From contig JAEMBT020000009.1 in assembly GCA_018873245.2 (NCBI GenBank), positions 4,822,242 through 4,886,241 of the forward strand: a DNA stretch of 64,000 bases, given 5' to 3'. Every line of letters starts with the position of its first letter. Positions within the stretch are counted from its first letter, which is position 1. This document shows, piece after piece, positions 23,692-36,585 of this stretch. Under the pieces are notes generated by a model. It was given only the letters and a program-made list of their open reading frames with translations. It had not been told where the DNA came from and did not search any database. This DNA is from Archegozetes longisetosus. Taxonomy: Eukaryota; Arthropoda; Arachnida; Sarcoptiformes; Trhypochthoniidae. Made by a program: the position numbers and the translations under genes.

Positions 23692-25030
23692 TCAATCGCT
23701 TCTCGACATTTCTATAATTTTCAATAAAAAGATAACTGTTATCGAAACGATCTGTTAAAAAACGAAATCGATTTTAAGATCTTTATATAATTTTTAAACA
23801 AATACTGACTTCATATCCACGAAAATAGTTAATAATAAACAATTTCCAACAATAAAATCCAACTCTTTTCTGACCAATTTTTTCAATAGATGACATTAAC
23901 TATAATTAAAACAAATTCAATTAATGCTTAACATAAATTTGTATTATTCGGATTCAAACCTTCAAACGTTTGAAATTATTTAAACGTCTACCACTTAATG
24001 AAAGGATACTAGAATTGAATAACTTATACGATTGATTAGCTTCACAATGAACTGAAGACGCGGCCTTTATAACTAATAATAGAATCCAAATACATATAAG
24101 ACTAACATAAAATAATATAAATCTTATTAGAAAATCAAGTTTTCCGAACAAAGACTGATAAACGAATATATTGATTAAGGATGAGAATGATATCCAGATA
24201 TAGAACAGAAATTTCGACCAATAGTTATTGTTATAGTCATTGATTTCTTCATGAATTGAGATCAGAGATTGGATTGAATTGATCAAATCCAAACTTCTGC
24301 TAATTCGCGTTTTGAGTGAATTTCTTATCCTTTCATTGATTCGAAATATTTTACATTTGAGATAAAAGCATATTATATAGAAATAAACTATTTGTGAGAC
24401 AATAATACTACACATATGATAACTGTTGATGCCCCAAAGAATGCTGTGAGGTATACCAAATATTAGAAATTGTTTAATTGATTCATTTTGAATAAATGAA
24501 GAAAATGCCATAATAAAAGCGCTACAAAATATCAGATTAGACGTTATTTTTTCAATGAAGAATAAGATTTTCGCAATTTTAACCAATTTATAGACATCTT
24601 GTCCATTTGAGAGACCAATACTTTTTGATGAGACCAATCCGGAAAGCATTTGAAATGGTTTGATATAAGAGGGTTTTATATCTTTCTTATAGTTGTAATA
24701 ATGGAGAACTTGAGACACAATTGATATGAATGTTATAAGACTAGCTACTATATCGATATGTATTCTAGCGTTGAGAAAATATCCAAATTCTCCAATATAT
24801 ATGTAAAGATCTGGATGTTCTCCTGAAGAAAATAACGAAATAATACAACGTACTAATAGTTCCAAATGAATAATGAATAAAAATTTTGGGTTATGAAACT
24901 TTTTCCTTTTGACGGATTCATTCGGAAACAGAGATAAGCCGATTCTGTATAAATGAGAATCAACTGAATTAAGTACTATTTTTGGTGGTAAAACTTTATT
25001 AGGATCGAGTGCACTGGTTCTAGATTCCAT
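23692..25030 (-). CDS. Gustatory-receptor-like 7TM protein, gene B' (right arm)
   Basis: Palindromic twin of gene B. Exons are 25030-23960, 23899-23810 and 23751-23692, with the same phase-0 introns, about 406 residues. The exon-1 protein is identical to that of gene B, so either the duplication is very recent or the arms are being homogenised by gene conversion. All splice borders and the stop are intact, and nothing in the sequence suggests that one twin is dead. Both could be expressed and would give the same receptor, so their products could not be told apart at protein level. Confidence 0.82.
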
Positions 25031-26769
25031 TCATAAGATTCGAATTTAAAATGAATCAAAATATTTTATTTATATGGATGAATTTTTACTTTATAATAAA
25101 CTTTTTCTTATAAATTACTTTTAGATCTATTTCTAACTCGATTCGTTTGATAAATGCAGAGTATCAGTGCCATAAAGTTATTAACAATTATTATTTTAGT
25201 TTAAATTGTTATAATTTATTTTTATTGCTAGAATACAAATAATTCTAATGTCTTTGTGAATCATTAGTAATTTGAGATATTTCCGCCTATAGTTTATAAA
25301 TTTCTAATGGATTATTACTTTTGTTTGAGATAATATCTTGGAAAACAATTTTGAAATAAGTCGATAAAATATAATTTAAATCATGTTTACTTAATCATGA
25401 AAAACTTTCTATTTATAAATTTCATGTATAAGTACTGAAGGTCAACGTAAATAAAAGAATAATTAATTTGAATTTTGTTCTTGGAAAAGGATTTTTTGCC
25501 TGTATTATAAGAATTATATTTTTACCAGTAATCATATAAAATAGACCAAGTCATTTGCATATCTACGATAGCTTGAAGACTCATTTTATCGATTAATACA
25601 TTTATTTTAGTAATGAAAAGAAAGTTTGGATTATAACTTAAAATATATTTTTTTATTCATAGAACACATTATCTATAAAGAACACTATAAATTCAGTGTA
25701 TGGTTACTGGAAAGACAAGATAATTTATATCAACATGAGTTTTATGCCGTAATCTAAAAACGGGCATAGGAAGTCAATGAGTATTTCATCAGAGCCGAAA
25801 TATCTAAACGTTTTCAGGAAATGTTTACATTTATATAAATACTTAATTTAGCGTCTAACATAAGTAATACAAGATATAAGAACATCCTTTAGCCTCCAAA
25901 TCTTGTATCATTCAGTCTAACTAAACAATGGAGGGTAGCAGTAAATTAGAAATTAGAGCAGTGATAAAACTTTTAACTTAAGAAAAATGTTGTCTTGAGA
26001 AACATACAGTCGAACGATAGATTTGTATGTGATGGTTATCCTTCATATCCTACCATCAACCAGCTTTCAATAAGTTCTTTTTCTATCTGAAACTCATAAC
26101 TTACTTATCTATATATTTATTGAATATAGGTTCTTAATGTGACACTGTGACACTACCGATTTTGTAAATTTGAACTCATCAAAATATAGAAATATTTGAC
26201 AATTTCAAATATTCTCCTTTATTTTATCATAATTAAAGATTAAATAAGAAATTCTTTAAAAGAGGAAACTGTCTCGTTTCCTGGAAAGTTGCAATATTAT
26301 TTTAAACAATTTTACAGTCTTAACCCCACCAGTACTTTAATTTCTGGTTATAGCGTTGATTGAATAGCATTACGATAGAGAGTAATTGAGTTCTGTTATT
26401 AAATCACTAATACGTTTTGGAAAAATCAATATTAATTATCTCTATGAAAATATCAACATTTACTTCCTGACAAGTCAAAAGGTTGAAAATAAATAACTTC
26501 TCTACAAAACTTATGTTAACCAAGCCTTTAATCAATAGATATTTCGAAATTTCGAGTCATGTAATATTGACTTAGTTTTAGTTATGTATTAGTATTTGAG
26601 TCAAGAATTGTGTGAGTTGAAAACAACTTCATACCAGATCAATAATAATAACGCATCTATTTTTCACAATTCGGATTAACGCCTAAATTGTCTAAATTAA
26701 ATTTTGTAACATAAAAACTAGATGTAGAATTTAACTGTGATCAGTAGAGAGTGGGATAAAAGAATAAAG

Positions 26770-28855
26770 AATACAATCCTAAAAATAGTTTAAACTTTTC
26801 CGAGATAGAGCATGCATTTAAGGATTGTCGCAAAATCAGTAAGTTATTCATTAAATCGTGCCAGTATTTATTTAATTGTAGACTTTTTAACAAGTACTCA
26901 GTGATGAGTTACGTGGAGAAAATATCAGGAAACTATGTGATAAAAGGCTTATCGGGAAACTTATTAACGAAGCAGTAAAAGAATGAATTTCAGGTTCAAC
27001 TTGTTTATTTTGATATATTGTCAAAAAGCATCTATCAAGAACTTGATAAAATTTCAGTTATTCAGTTGCGAAACCAGCTGACGGAATGTGGAGCTCACCT
27101 GTGGATAATAGAGTGGATGGATCGTGGAGTGGAATGATTGGAATGATCATTAGAAATGTAATCAGATTATTATGTATTAGAAATTCATTGAACTTAAAAA
27201 CTTCTACTATTAAAGGAATCCGATTTTTCTCCGGGACCTTTTGCTATAACTGGTGAAAAGACTAATTTATTTGATTATTCTCGACAATTGGTTCGATTCA
27301 GTGCCTCTATTCTAACAGTTATTAATCTAAAATCTTTAATTAGAAACGATTTATTGTATATGCAAAATGTTAGTCCTATCATTTGGATCCTGTTAATCAT
27401 TTCTACAATTCAAATATCATCTATCGCCAACCTTTCTCATAGACTCGGATTAAGAAACATTGTGGAAAATTTATTTTCAGGACTTGAAACTCTATTACGC
27501 GGAGGTATTGTTACAGAACTATTATCTGTTAAAAAACTCAAACGTATCTCAAAGATTTTAGTATTAAATATTCTCCAAGTCTTGTCATAACAACTCTCCT
27601 CTGTTTATTTTCGCATATGGTAAATACAATGCGAATTAATATCAATAATTTATACAATGTCGATCTGGTTGTGTCTGATTCTCATAATGGGATCGATAGT
27701 TTGGAAGATCTGGTGAACAGCCAATCGTTTGTTCCTGTTATTATAAAACAGGCTTCTTTTGAACATTATTTTAAGATATAAATAGAAATTTCTACTTACA
27801 ATTCAATATCTGATAAAATATTTGATAGAAAGGAGGATCAAAAGTGCAAAAATAATATGGAATAAAATGCCGTCAAATGTTAATCAGAGTTTTGTTAGAA
27901 GTACAATCGAGTCATCAAATTTTATCAAATCCATAATTGAAGGAAAGCTTGCATATATTGGTTATTCAATAGCATTGAGAACACTATCGGCTTCGATATG
28001 CGATCGTAACCTAAAAGCTGAGATTTATATCGTGAAGAATTTCTTCAGGGATGTGATGATGTCTTGTGCTTTCAGAAAAGGATTTAATAGAACTTTTCAG
28101 AAAAATTTCAATACTTTGTAAGAATTCAACAATTTTAACGTGATTTTACAGTTTGAGGCTTTTAATATTTTTAACAAAATATTAAGACTTGAAGAAAGCG
28201 GCGTTTTATCGCATTGGTTAAAGACTGAGTTAATAGAAATGATAAGAAAATATTCGCAAAAAATCTCACAGTAATGAGTGTATTAGGAGATCATGGAATC
28301 CGAATCAAAGACTTGTGATATCAAATAACTTTGAGAGTTTGACGATTGAAGCCATTCGTTATACTTTTATTTCTACATCATTTGCAATTATAATCACATC
28401 ACTAGTGATTACTATTAAGTTATCGATCAGAAAGTTGTTAGAGAGGGTTTGATTAAAAAGAAAAAGGAATTCAAAACTTTATTTCGATGCTTAGAAAAGT
28501 GGAAAAGCTTACAATAGAGTTAAGGTAGAACTCATTTGAGCTACTTTTAAAATTATGATTGATTAGTGACAAGAGAACTAATTAAATAAAGTGTTTATTC
28601 GATGAAACACTAAGAAAATGATATTTGATTAATCAATATTTTTGTTTCAATTTGATTAATGTATGAATAAAATCATAAAATCATTTCTGCCGTTTCTTCA
28701 TTAATTTACTGAAACCATAAGGAGGAGAGTGATTTCAATCTGCAATCTTTCCTTCTTACTAAGATATTGAGTATTAACTTTCTTACAAACACTTGCAATA
28801 CTCTAATACTCATAACTGTTAATTTATTTCTATATCAGATTGAAAATTAATTAAG
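26770..28855. other. 2.1-kb segment present only in the right arm
   Basis: The left arm reads continuously through GTGGGATAAAAGAATAAAG into TTTAGTATAATTGCC (seen in reverse at about 10275-10310). In the right arm these two halves are separated by 2086 bp. At most AAAG is repeated at the two ends. The segment could be an insertion here or a deletion in the left arm. It has no inverted repeats or poly-A tail that I can see, and carries the ionotropic receptor relic. Confidence 0.75.
27000..28440 (+). pseudogene. Ionotropic receptor (iGluR/IR family) relic
   Basis: Pieces in changing frames line up in the order of an ionotropic glutamate receptor-like protein. First is a ligand-binding S1 end, ADGMWSSPV...GSWSGMIGMIIRN (27071-27160). 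FSPGPFAITGEK follows before the first membrane segment (PIIWILLIISTIQ, about 27377), then a post-M1 GLETLLRGG. The third segment is SLVITTLLCLFSHMVNT (about 27570). S2 motifs are GIDSLEDLVNSQSFVP and RLEESGVLSHWL, and a final membrane segment is FISTSFAIIITSLVI (about 28375). At least four frame changes and several stops make it non-functional unless unrecognised introns explain some. Intact members act as chemosensory cation channels in arthropods. Confidence 0.72.
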
Positions 28856-29205
28856 AAAGTTTAGTATAATTGCCATTCAAATGTTATAGATTTAAGTAAC
28901 ATGAATCAAATTTTGCATCTTTTGGAGAATTTTAAAGTTAATGTTCTCTCTAATTAAGACTCATTAAAAGGTATGTCTTATGGTTTTTTAATCAATATCT
29001 TTATAATTATGTTAAGCTTTAGCTTCATAATCCTAGGACCTTAGCTTTGATTAAGAATTGACTTCAGAAGACCAAACTAATTGTTTTAGCTATGAATCCC
29101 AAGTTTAAATTAGCTTATTAATCAATCATTTTATTTGTTTAAATTTTTACTTATTAAAATATTACGTATTGATAGTTTTGATACCCTTCATGCCCTTTTG
29201 TATAT

Positions 29206-29748
29206 TCGCATAATTACTAAAAAGTTTATAACAAAACCGACCTAAAATGTCAGATTAGATATCAGTTTAAATATGAAGAATAAGATTTTCGTGATTTTAA
29301 TCATTTTGTAGATATCTTCTCTATTTGTAAGACCAATACTTTTTGGTGAAATTAGTCTCGAAAGCATTTGAAACGGTTTGGGAAAAGAGGGTTTTATATC
29401 ATTCTTATAATTGTAATAGTGAAGAATTTGGGATCCAATTGATATCAATAATCCAAAACAAGCTGCGATATTCATTTGTAATTGAACTTTGAGAAAATGT
29501 GCCCAGTCTTCGATGTATATATAAAGATCTGGATCTTCTTCAGAAGAAAATAATGAAGTAACACAACGTATTAATAGCTGTAGTTGAATAATGAATATGA
29601 ACTTTGGATTCTGAGACCTTTACCTTTTAACGAATTCATTTTGAAATAGAGATTAACCGATTCTATACAAATGAGAATCAACTGAATTGAGTATTAACTC
29701 TGGTGGTAAAACTTTATTAGGATCAAAATCGCAGTTTTCAGACTCCAT
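29206..29748 (-). pseudogene. GR pseudogene, 5' half only (right arm)
   Basis: Counterpart of 5809-6359. The start aligns at 29748. The readable part is MNIAACFGLLISIGSQILHY, then KPFQMLSRLISPKSIGL and TNREDIYKMIKITKILFF. It ends at the same place as the left-arm copy. By eye, differences from the left copy run at a few per cent, clearly more than in the inner arm. Confidence 0.8.
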
Positions 29749-30741
29749 TTATAATCGAAATATGTATTTAAATAAGAAATTTGTGATCATGTAACAAATT
29801 AATCTTTGATTTTATGGAGACAAGGGGTTTATGACGCTTTTGGGAGTTATTAACTATTTGCTTTAGAAATGAGGAGGATGAGTATTGAGAAGTATTTGAA
29901 AAATATTTCAGTTCAGGTTCGAAAATATTTTTTATATAATACGCTGTATATAAAATACAAACGATTTCGTCATATGTTTACGAATCATTAATAACTTCTA
30001 ACAATTATCATGATGTCATTTTAACGTTTTATGACTTAGTGAACATATCGATTTAACATGTTATAAAATTTATGGTAATGAGAGTATAGTTTTATTTGAG
30101 AAGATCTTGAACATGAATTCAAAATAAGTCAATAAAATATAACTTTAAATTACTTTATTTTCTAATGTATAAAACATTTCGTATAAACACAGTATAAGAG
30201 TACTTATAAGACAAAATATTATATTGTCTTGAATTCAGTGCCGTAACTAAACAATGAGCGAAAGAGTAGAAGCAAACATTTTAGTAGAGTCAAAATATCA
30301 AAACCGATTTTTAAAAATGCTAACATTTATCAAATGTTTAAGTTAGTTTAATTGGATATGAGTTTTAAATTCTATCGACAAAATATGTATATTATATATG
30401 CGTTCAAATTTAAATTTAATATTACTTAAATCAAATCTTGAACTCCGGTCTTTAGACATTTGTTAAGCGATCATAAATTTTAGAACTTCAGATCAGTTAT
30501 TCACTCTTTCAGAAAAGTTCCTAAACTTTAATTTTTAATTGTGTTTTAATTTTCATGTAAAATTTTTATAATTTTATTAATACCTTTAATATTTACATTG
30601 TTTAGTGCGATATTATCTTAAATACAGATCATATTCTATTTTAATTATCTTTCTACATATAAAGAGATTTATTTTATAGTTAAAAAGTTGTATTAAAAAT
30701 TTTTGAAGAGTCTTTAGGTGGAAGCCCTGTAGTCAAGGTCG

Positions 30742-31746
30742 AATTTTTAAAAATTAATTAACGTAATCCCCGTTCTCCCCGAATCTGACTATTTCATACC
30801 AAATTACCGAAAATACTACTTTTTTCTCAAAATTACCAAATATTACCTTTAATTTTGTAAAATTAACCTAAATTCTCGATTATAGCCCTCACTTTTAAAT
30901 TTATCAAAATTTTAAAATTTTGTAATTTTACCTGTAAATTTGAGTACTTATTTAAAGTATAGTATGCAGTTCATCAGATTGTTATACACAAGAGACTAGT
31001 TACCTTTGACTCATATTTACCAATCAATTTAAATAAAAGCTGAATTTTTATTCTGAATTAAGCGAAACCTCAAATGAAGTGAAAACAGATGAAGTGTAAA
31101 TGTAACATTCAAATATGCATTACATACTGAATGCCCAATTTTACATTAAATTTGATTCGCGAATTATTCCTGAATTAGGTTAATTTTGTTCCCTAATAAC
31201 TGCCGAAATTTCCTTGTTTTATAGCCGTCGCTGCACATCCCTACTTACAATATATGTCTCTAATTATATGAATTTGTTAATGAAAAGTATTCTCTTTATA
31301 TATACATTGTATGAGTACTTGAAATACATAAAATACTTAATTGATACAATTTCATGAACAAAGAAATATTTTATATTTTATATTAAGCTATATTTTATCG
31401 ATCCCAAATTTTTTATTCAATATCTCTAACAAAAACTATATCCACATAACAGAAATTTATAATCTACTGCATTAATGAAATTATTTCTAATTATCAACGA
31501 TCCGTGAAACCATAATAGAACCATTTGTATTCCAAGTAATAAAAATTAATTCATATCAACTTGAACTGAAACAATGATTGTTAATAGCTAATAGTTTTTT
31601 ACTACTGTTGCTAGCGTTTCTAAATTGAATAGAGTTGGGGATTACTTCCATATAATTCATAGTCTTCTTGTTAAACATAAAGTAAAATTTAATTCATTAA
31701 AGATAAAACATTTTTATTCTAACTTGAATACATATCTAAATTGTGA
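30742..31746. other. Intergenic DNA between the palindrome and GR-C
   Basis: About 1 kb of AT-rich DNA without a gene. A short run of relatively C-rich sequence (about 30765-30785) marks the edge of the palindrome. The last 450 bases resemble the 5' flank of GR-A, including the block next to the start codon. Confidence 0.45.
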
Positions 31747-33100
31747 ATGGAGTCAGAAAACAGTGTATTCAATCCTGATAAGGTTTTACCACCAAAAGTA
31801 GTCCTCAATTCAGTTGACTCTCATTTATATAGAATAGGTTTATCTCTTTTTCCAAACGAATCTGTCAAAAGAACAAAGTTTCACAATCCAAAATTTATAT
31901 TCTTTATTCAATTACAACTATTAATACGTAGTATTATTTCGTTATTTTCAGAAGATACAGATCTCTATGTATATATTGGAGAATTTGGATATTTTCTCAA
32001 CGCTAGAGTACATGTCAACATTGGGGTTAGTCTTGTAACATTGATATCAATTGTGTCTCAAATTCTTCATTATCATGACTATAAGAATGATATAAAGCTC
32101 TCTTATATTAAACCATTTCAAATGCTTTCGGGCGTAGTTTCACCGAAAAGTACTAGCCTCTCAAATAAAGAAGATGTCTATAAATTAGTTAAAATTGCTA
32201 AGATCTTATTTTTCATTTGGAAACTGATATCTAATACAATATTCTGTGGCGCTTTTATTGTGACGTTTACAACATTTGTTGCAAATGAATCGATTAAGCA
32301 ATTTCTAATATTTGGTATTCCTCACAGCATTCTATGGGGCATCACTTGTTATCATATCTACAGCATTATTATCTCACAAATAGTCTATTTTTACATAATA
32401 TGCTATTATCTCAGATGCAAAATATTCCGAATCAATGAAAAAATAAGGAATTCACTCAAAACCCAAATTAACACACGTTTTAATCCGATTAATTTAATTC
32501 GACCTTTGATGTCAATACATGAAGAAGTCAGTGAATATAATAATAACTATTGGTCTAAATTTTTGTTACTCATTTGGGTATCACTCGCATTCATAATTAA
32601 TATACTCATTTATCAGTCTTTGTTCGGAAAAATGTATTTCCTAATGAGATTTACTTTGTTTTGTGTCAGTCTTATATTTATTTGGATCCTATTATTAGTC
32701 ATAGAGACCGCATCTTCAGTTCATCTTGAGGCTAATCAATCGTACAAGTTATTGAATTCTAGTATCCTATCATTCAGTGGCAGGCGTTTGAATATATCTA
32801 AACGTTTGAAGGTTTGAGTCCAAACTAATGTAATCGAAATTAAAACTTTATTTAATTTGTTCGAATTATAGTTAATGTCATTCATTGAAAGAATTGGTCA
32901 GAAAAGAGTTGGATTTTATTGTTGGAAACTATTTCTTATTAATTATTTCCGTGGATATGAAGTCAGTATTCATTTATATTGAATGGAAAGTTAATTATTT
33001 TTATTCTATTCAATAATTTTTTATCTATTAGGTGGTCGCTTTTACTATCATCTTTCTCTTAAAACTTATTGAATTGTCAAAAAATAATTTCTTAAAATAG
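31747..33100 (+). CDS. Gustatory-receptor-like 7TM protein, gene C
   Basis: Exons are 31747-32811, 32872-32961 and 33032-33100, phase 0, about 407 residues. It is the close paralogue of gene A (both begin MESENSVFNP and share LIRPLMSIHEEV and CYHIYSIIISQIVYFYI), in direct orientation with similar flanks on both sides. Relative to the others it lacks two residues in the first loop (LFSEDTDLY). The final exon starts with GTG (Val) where the others start with ATG, showing that this ATG is an internal codon and not a start. Intact splice sites and no stop suggest a functional predicted chemoreceptor channel. Confidence 0.82.
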
Positions 33101-33539
33101 AAGATTTTACATCATAGCAAACGTCTCAATTTTAATATTCTACTTCTGATCTGTTTGACAAAGTGACAAAGTCCTAGAGAAATGAGAGGTGCCGATACCA
33201 GCATATTTGCAGATTCACTTATACTATAACTTCTTTCCTCGTACGCAACTTCAAATTCAAATTGATTTGAAAATCTTTATTTTATTAGATCTTTTTATTC
33301 TCGCGATGCCATTGAAGTACCATGGGTTAAGATTATGGGTAGCCAAATAACTCATTACACTTAATAAAAGCTCACTAATCTTACTTTGTAATATTTGCTT
33401 GAAGTTCGTCAACTTTTTCCCCTGGTAAAACTGAGACAAAAAAGTGATAAAATTAATTGAAGCTTGATGAACCACTTTGTCTTAAAATAATGCATAATAA
33501 TATAATATAAGCACGTTTGCATCTCTAATAGTCCTTCAA
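33101..33539. other. 3' flank of GR-C
   Basis: AT-rich DNA similar to the 3' flank of GR-A. A 72-codon minus-strand frame (33257-33475) has no support from the GR-A flank and is not called. Confidence 0.4.
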
Positions 33540-33830
33540 ATATGAAATTTCAAATTTTTCTAGTATTTTGCTTTAACTTAATCTCTGGTTTAATTTTAGC
33601 AAAAATATTGGTCTCATAAATGAAGAACATCCGTATTTATAAAATGTAAAATGTAGGGCAGTTTCCATTAAAATCAGAGAGTGTTTAGTTTAAGAGTCTG
33701 ACTATAAATGTTCTTAATTTTTGAAAACTTAATTTTGACAAATTAATTGAAGCAATTGATCAGATAAGAATAGGATTATATTGTAGAAGAGGATTTACTT
33801 TCATCTATTTGCACGCGTATAAAGTATATC
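33540..33830 (+). pseudogene. GR relic: loop fragment and exon-2-like piece
   Basis: A short SGLILAKILVS piece followed by a stop resembles the SGLVSPKSIGLS loop. About 150 bases further on, EAIDQIRIGLYCRRGFTF and a following HAYK resemble exon 2 (IERFGQKRVGFYCWKLF...RGYE). Nothing remains of the rest of the gene. The order matches a strongly deleted GR copy. Confidence 0.45.
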
Positions 33831-34394
33831 TTCAACAAATTTTGCTAATATTAACTTAAACTAAAGTAAATTTTATTAATTAAAGTTCTTGATTTTTTCT
33901 AACTTGTAAGTAAATGTTTGAACACAATACATGTATTTTAGTTCTGATTTCTGTATTTATGCAATAAATATGGTCTCTGAATAAATTCAATTACATTGTT
34001 GTTGATTTTTTTCAAGTTTGATGTTTATGCTTCTTAAACGAAAACATTCACATCATTAGAAAGTTTCTAAACTATTTCGAAGTTTTTCAGCTTAACAATA
34101 ATTATTTACAGTAGTCAATTGAAATAATAAAAGCATCTTAGACTTATGTTTATATCATGAAAATCATTTAACTAATAACTTAAGTGAATTCATGAGTTAT
34201 TATTCAACAAAAGAACTTAAACATAACATCGTTAAGCTGTAAATTATTAATATTTATCGAAATAAAGTTTAAGCTCATATAAACAGAATTATTTGTATTT
34301 ATGTAATTAGAATAATGTTTCTCAACTACCATCTGGTATACACGCTCTGCGTTCCTAAAACGTAAGTTTGTTAGTGATTTTTGGAAGTTTCACA
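33831..34394. other. AT-rich intergenic DNA
   Basis: No gene, repeat or element recognised. Confidence 0.4.
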
Positions 34395-34660
34395 ATTGTG
34401 AGAACTAAGTTTTGTTGAGCGTCAGGATAATGTCCCGAATTGTCCACAAATTGGACCAATTGAGAAATATTGGGCTTTATGTAAAACAGAATACAAAAAA
34501 AGATCTAAAGAGCCCAAAAGTTTGAATAGTTTCAGAATAATTTGGCGGAATATATCCAAAAAAGTAATTGAAAAGTCTGGAAAAACCTTATGGAACGTCT
34601 TTGAGTTAAGCTTAGATCTGTTGGATATGCTGGAGTTATGGGACCATTCAAGTTGCCTAG
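34395..34660 (+). pseudogene. Transposase C-terminal fragment
   Basis: The frame NVPNCPQIGPIEKYWALCK, then KSLNSFRIIWRNISKKV and IEKSGKTLW, matches the end of Tc1/mariner-type transposases, where a PIEKYW block carries the last catalytic acidic residue. The frame is lost after GKTLW. Upstream catalytic blocks and terminal repeats are absent, so it is a relic. Confidence 0.65.
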
Positions 34661-34828
34661 AATATAGCTATAAATATGTAGTTTAATGCCTGAAATTTTC
34701 GCTTAGAAATCCTTTTTCGTTTTCATTCTATAAATAAAATAAAAAAGGTTTTTTACTTTTTGAACACCCCTTAATTCATTTTACGGCAAAATAACTTTAT
34801 TCTTATACAAATGTATATCTAGATTGTG

Positions 34829-35600
34829 AATCGAGTCTGAAAAAATGTATTTAATCCTAATAAAGTTTTACCATCAGAATCAGTACTCAATTCAGTAGGT
34901 TCTCATTGAATGGGTTTATCTCTGTTTTCAAATGAGTTCATCTAAAGGAAAAGTTTGAAAACCCAAAGATTATGTTCATTATTCAATTATAACTATCAAT
35001 AAGTAGTCTTATCTCATTGTTGTCTTCTGAAGATCCAGGGGTACGTTTCTCAAAACAGTCATAAGACTAAGACTAGTCTTAATGCAAAATACAGTAAAAA
35101 CTCTTTATAAGCAAGTTCTATATAAGCAAAATTTTGGTATTAGCAATGATTTTAGAATCAAAAATAATTTTTAAAGGCCAAGTGGTTTTCCATGTAAGCA
35201 AATTTTCGCTTTAAGCAATTTATTTTTAAAAGTTTTTAATTTGATTATAATGAGTTTTTGCTGCATTTAGTATTAAGACTAGTCTTAGCCTTATGGCTGT
35301 TTTCAGAAACGCACCCCAGATTTTTATGTATATGTTAGTGAATATGAATATTTTCTTAAAGCTAGATTACATATCGATACCTCTGTCTGCTTTGCATCGC
35401 AAACTTTTAATTATTATAACAGTAAGAATGATACAAAGCCTTCTTATATCAAACCCTTTTAAGATGCTTTCAGGTTTATTTCCACCGAAAAGTATTGGTA
35501 TTTCCAATAAATAAGATGTCTGTAAATTTGTGAATTGGTTAAGATTGCGAAAATTCTATTCATCATCTGGAAATTGATATTTCATCTGATGCTTTGAGTA
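34829..35600 (+). pseudogene. GR pseudogene interrupted by a MITE
   Basis: The start codon position has changed to TCG (AATCGAGTCTG), but the following NKVLPSESVLNSVGSH-like frame aligns with the GR N-terminus, with stops and frame changes. Similarity continues across the 278-bp MITE at 35039-35316 into YEYFLKARLHIDT-like sequence, KPFxMLSGLFPPKSIGISNK (to 35514), then a degraded third segment. The region beyond 35600 to 36175 shows no further gene. Confidence 0.75.
35039..35316. mobile_element. MITE, Harbinger-like ends, with a nested palindrome
   Basis: Inverted ends GGGTACGTTTCTCAAAACAG and GGGTGCGTTTCTGAAAACAG extend over about 45 bases. CAG on both sides (35036-35038 and 35317-35319) fits a 3-bp target duplication and restores the GR frame sequence when one is removed. 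The GGGTGCGTTTC-type ends and 3-bp duplication suggest PIF/Harbinger, tentatively. Inside, 35092-35263 is a second inverted-repeat unit with ends CAGTAAAAACTC and GAGTTTTTGCTG, apparently another insertion. Confidence 0.75.
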
Positions 35601-36585
35601 TTAACCTTTTGACTAGTCATAATCAATATAGTGTCAAGCCTAACTTTCCAATAGATGGCCGTCTGTTGAAAAGCAGATTTTGCTGCAAGAACAGATAAAT
35701 AATGTTTATCAGCAAAATTTTAATCAAAACAAAAAAACACTTTTTCAAAGATAATTATCAACATTATTTTGAACTGAGAATTATCGCTTTATATTACGTA
35801 CTTTATACTACTTTTTGGTAAGTAAGAGGAACAGTTCCTCTCATTGACACCACATTGGTCATAACGACTTATCGAATAACACTTTAGTAGACAACAAAGA
35901 AATATTGAGTGTTAAAATCAGACCAAATTGATTGCACCTAAATATCAAGACACGTGCAACTTGATGTGTTCGCCTAAGACAGGTCTTACCCGCTCTAAAA
36001 GGGACTTTTAATATGCATAATATACGTATAACTATCCATGTATGAGTTAAACAGGTGTGTTCCTTATACAGTGGTTTTATAACGAGAAAAACAGAGAAAT
36101 GTCTCATAAATTGTACTCCTTAACAGGTATACTCCTTACTCAGCTGTAAGCTCTTACTGGTTTTACTGTATATTCTACATAAATTCTACTTTAATTCTAA
36201 AACTCACTTCAATGGATGTTATTCAAAATATGAATGGATAGTACGAACAAAAGTAAACAGTGTTTTAATAATTAAGAGAATTTGACGTGAATGAATATTT
36301 TTTGAATATTGACGAGTTGAGATGTAACTAACTTTTAAGGTTTAATCGATATATTTATTCAAAGAAATATAGCCACATCTATGCAAGCTAATTCAATGAT
36401 TACTAAAAGTAGAATAAGTATTCAAGAATAAAAAATTCAGTCAATATTCGTAAAGATTTTCCATTAAAACTCAAGATGACTCTAGTTAACATCCATTATA
36501 GTAAAGTTAATCATGAGTTTATTAAGTTTTATTGCAAAATCGACGAATATCGAAATGTGGTAAACAAGTTCATTATAAAAACTAA

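Larger units (their letters stand above)
20101..30741 (-). repeat. Right arm of the large inverted repeat
   Basis: This is the reverse complement of 2593-17205 without the DNA transposon, the LINE and the second tandem unit, and with a 2.1-kb segment of its own at 26770-28855. Matching stops at about 20101 on the inner side and 30741 on the outer side. Gene-free stretches at 21363-21936, 22464-23691, 25031-26769 and 29749-30741 correspond to left-arm intergenic DNA. Confidence 0.93.

Noticed and set aside
28122..28155. A 34-bp intron in the ionotropic receptor relic
   Set aside because: GT and AG borders exist, but the phases do not match and other frame breaks are unexplained, so I treat it as decay.
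33257..33475. 72-codon minus-strand frame after GR-C
   Set aside because: The homologous flank of GR-A does not keep the frame, so it is chance.
35859..36107. 82-codon minus-strand frame
   Set aside because: No recognisable motif and not preserved in the duplicated segment; probably chance in a repeat-rich patch.
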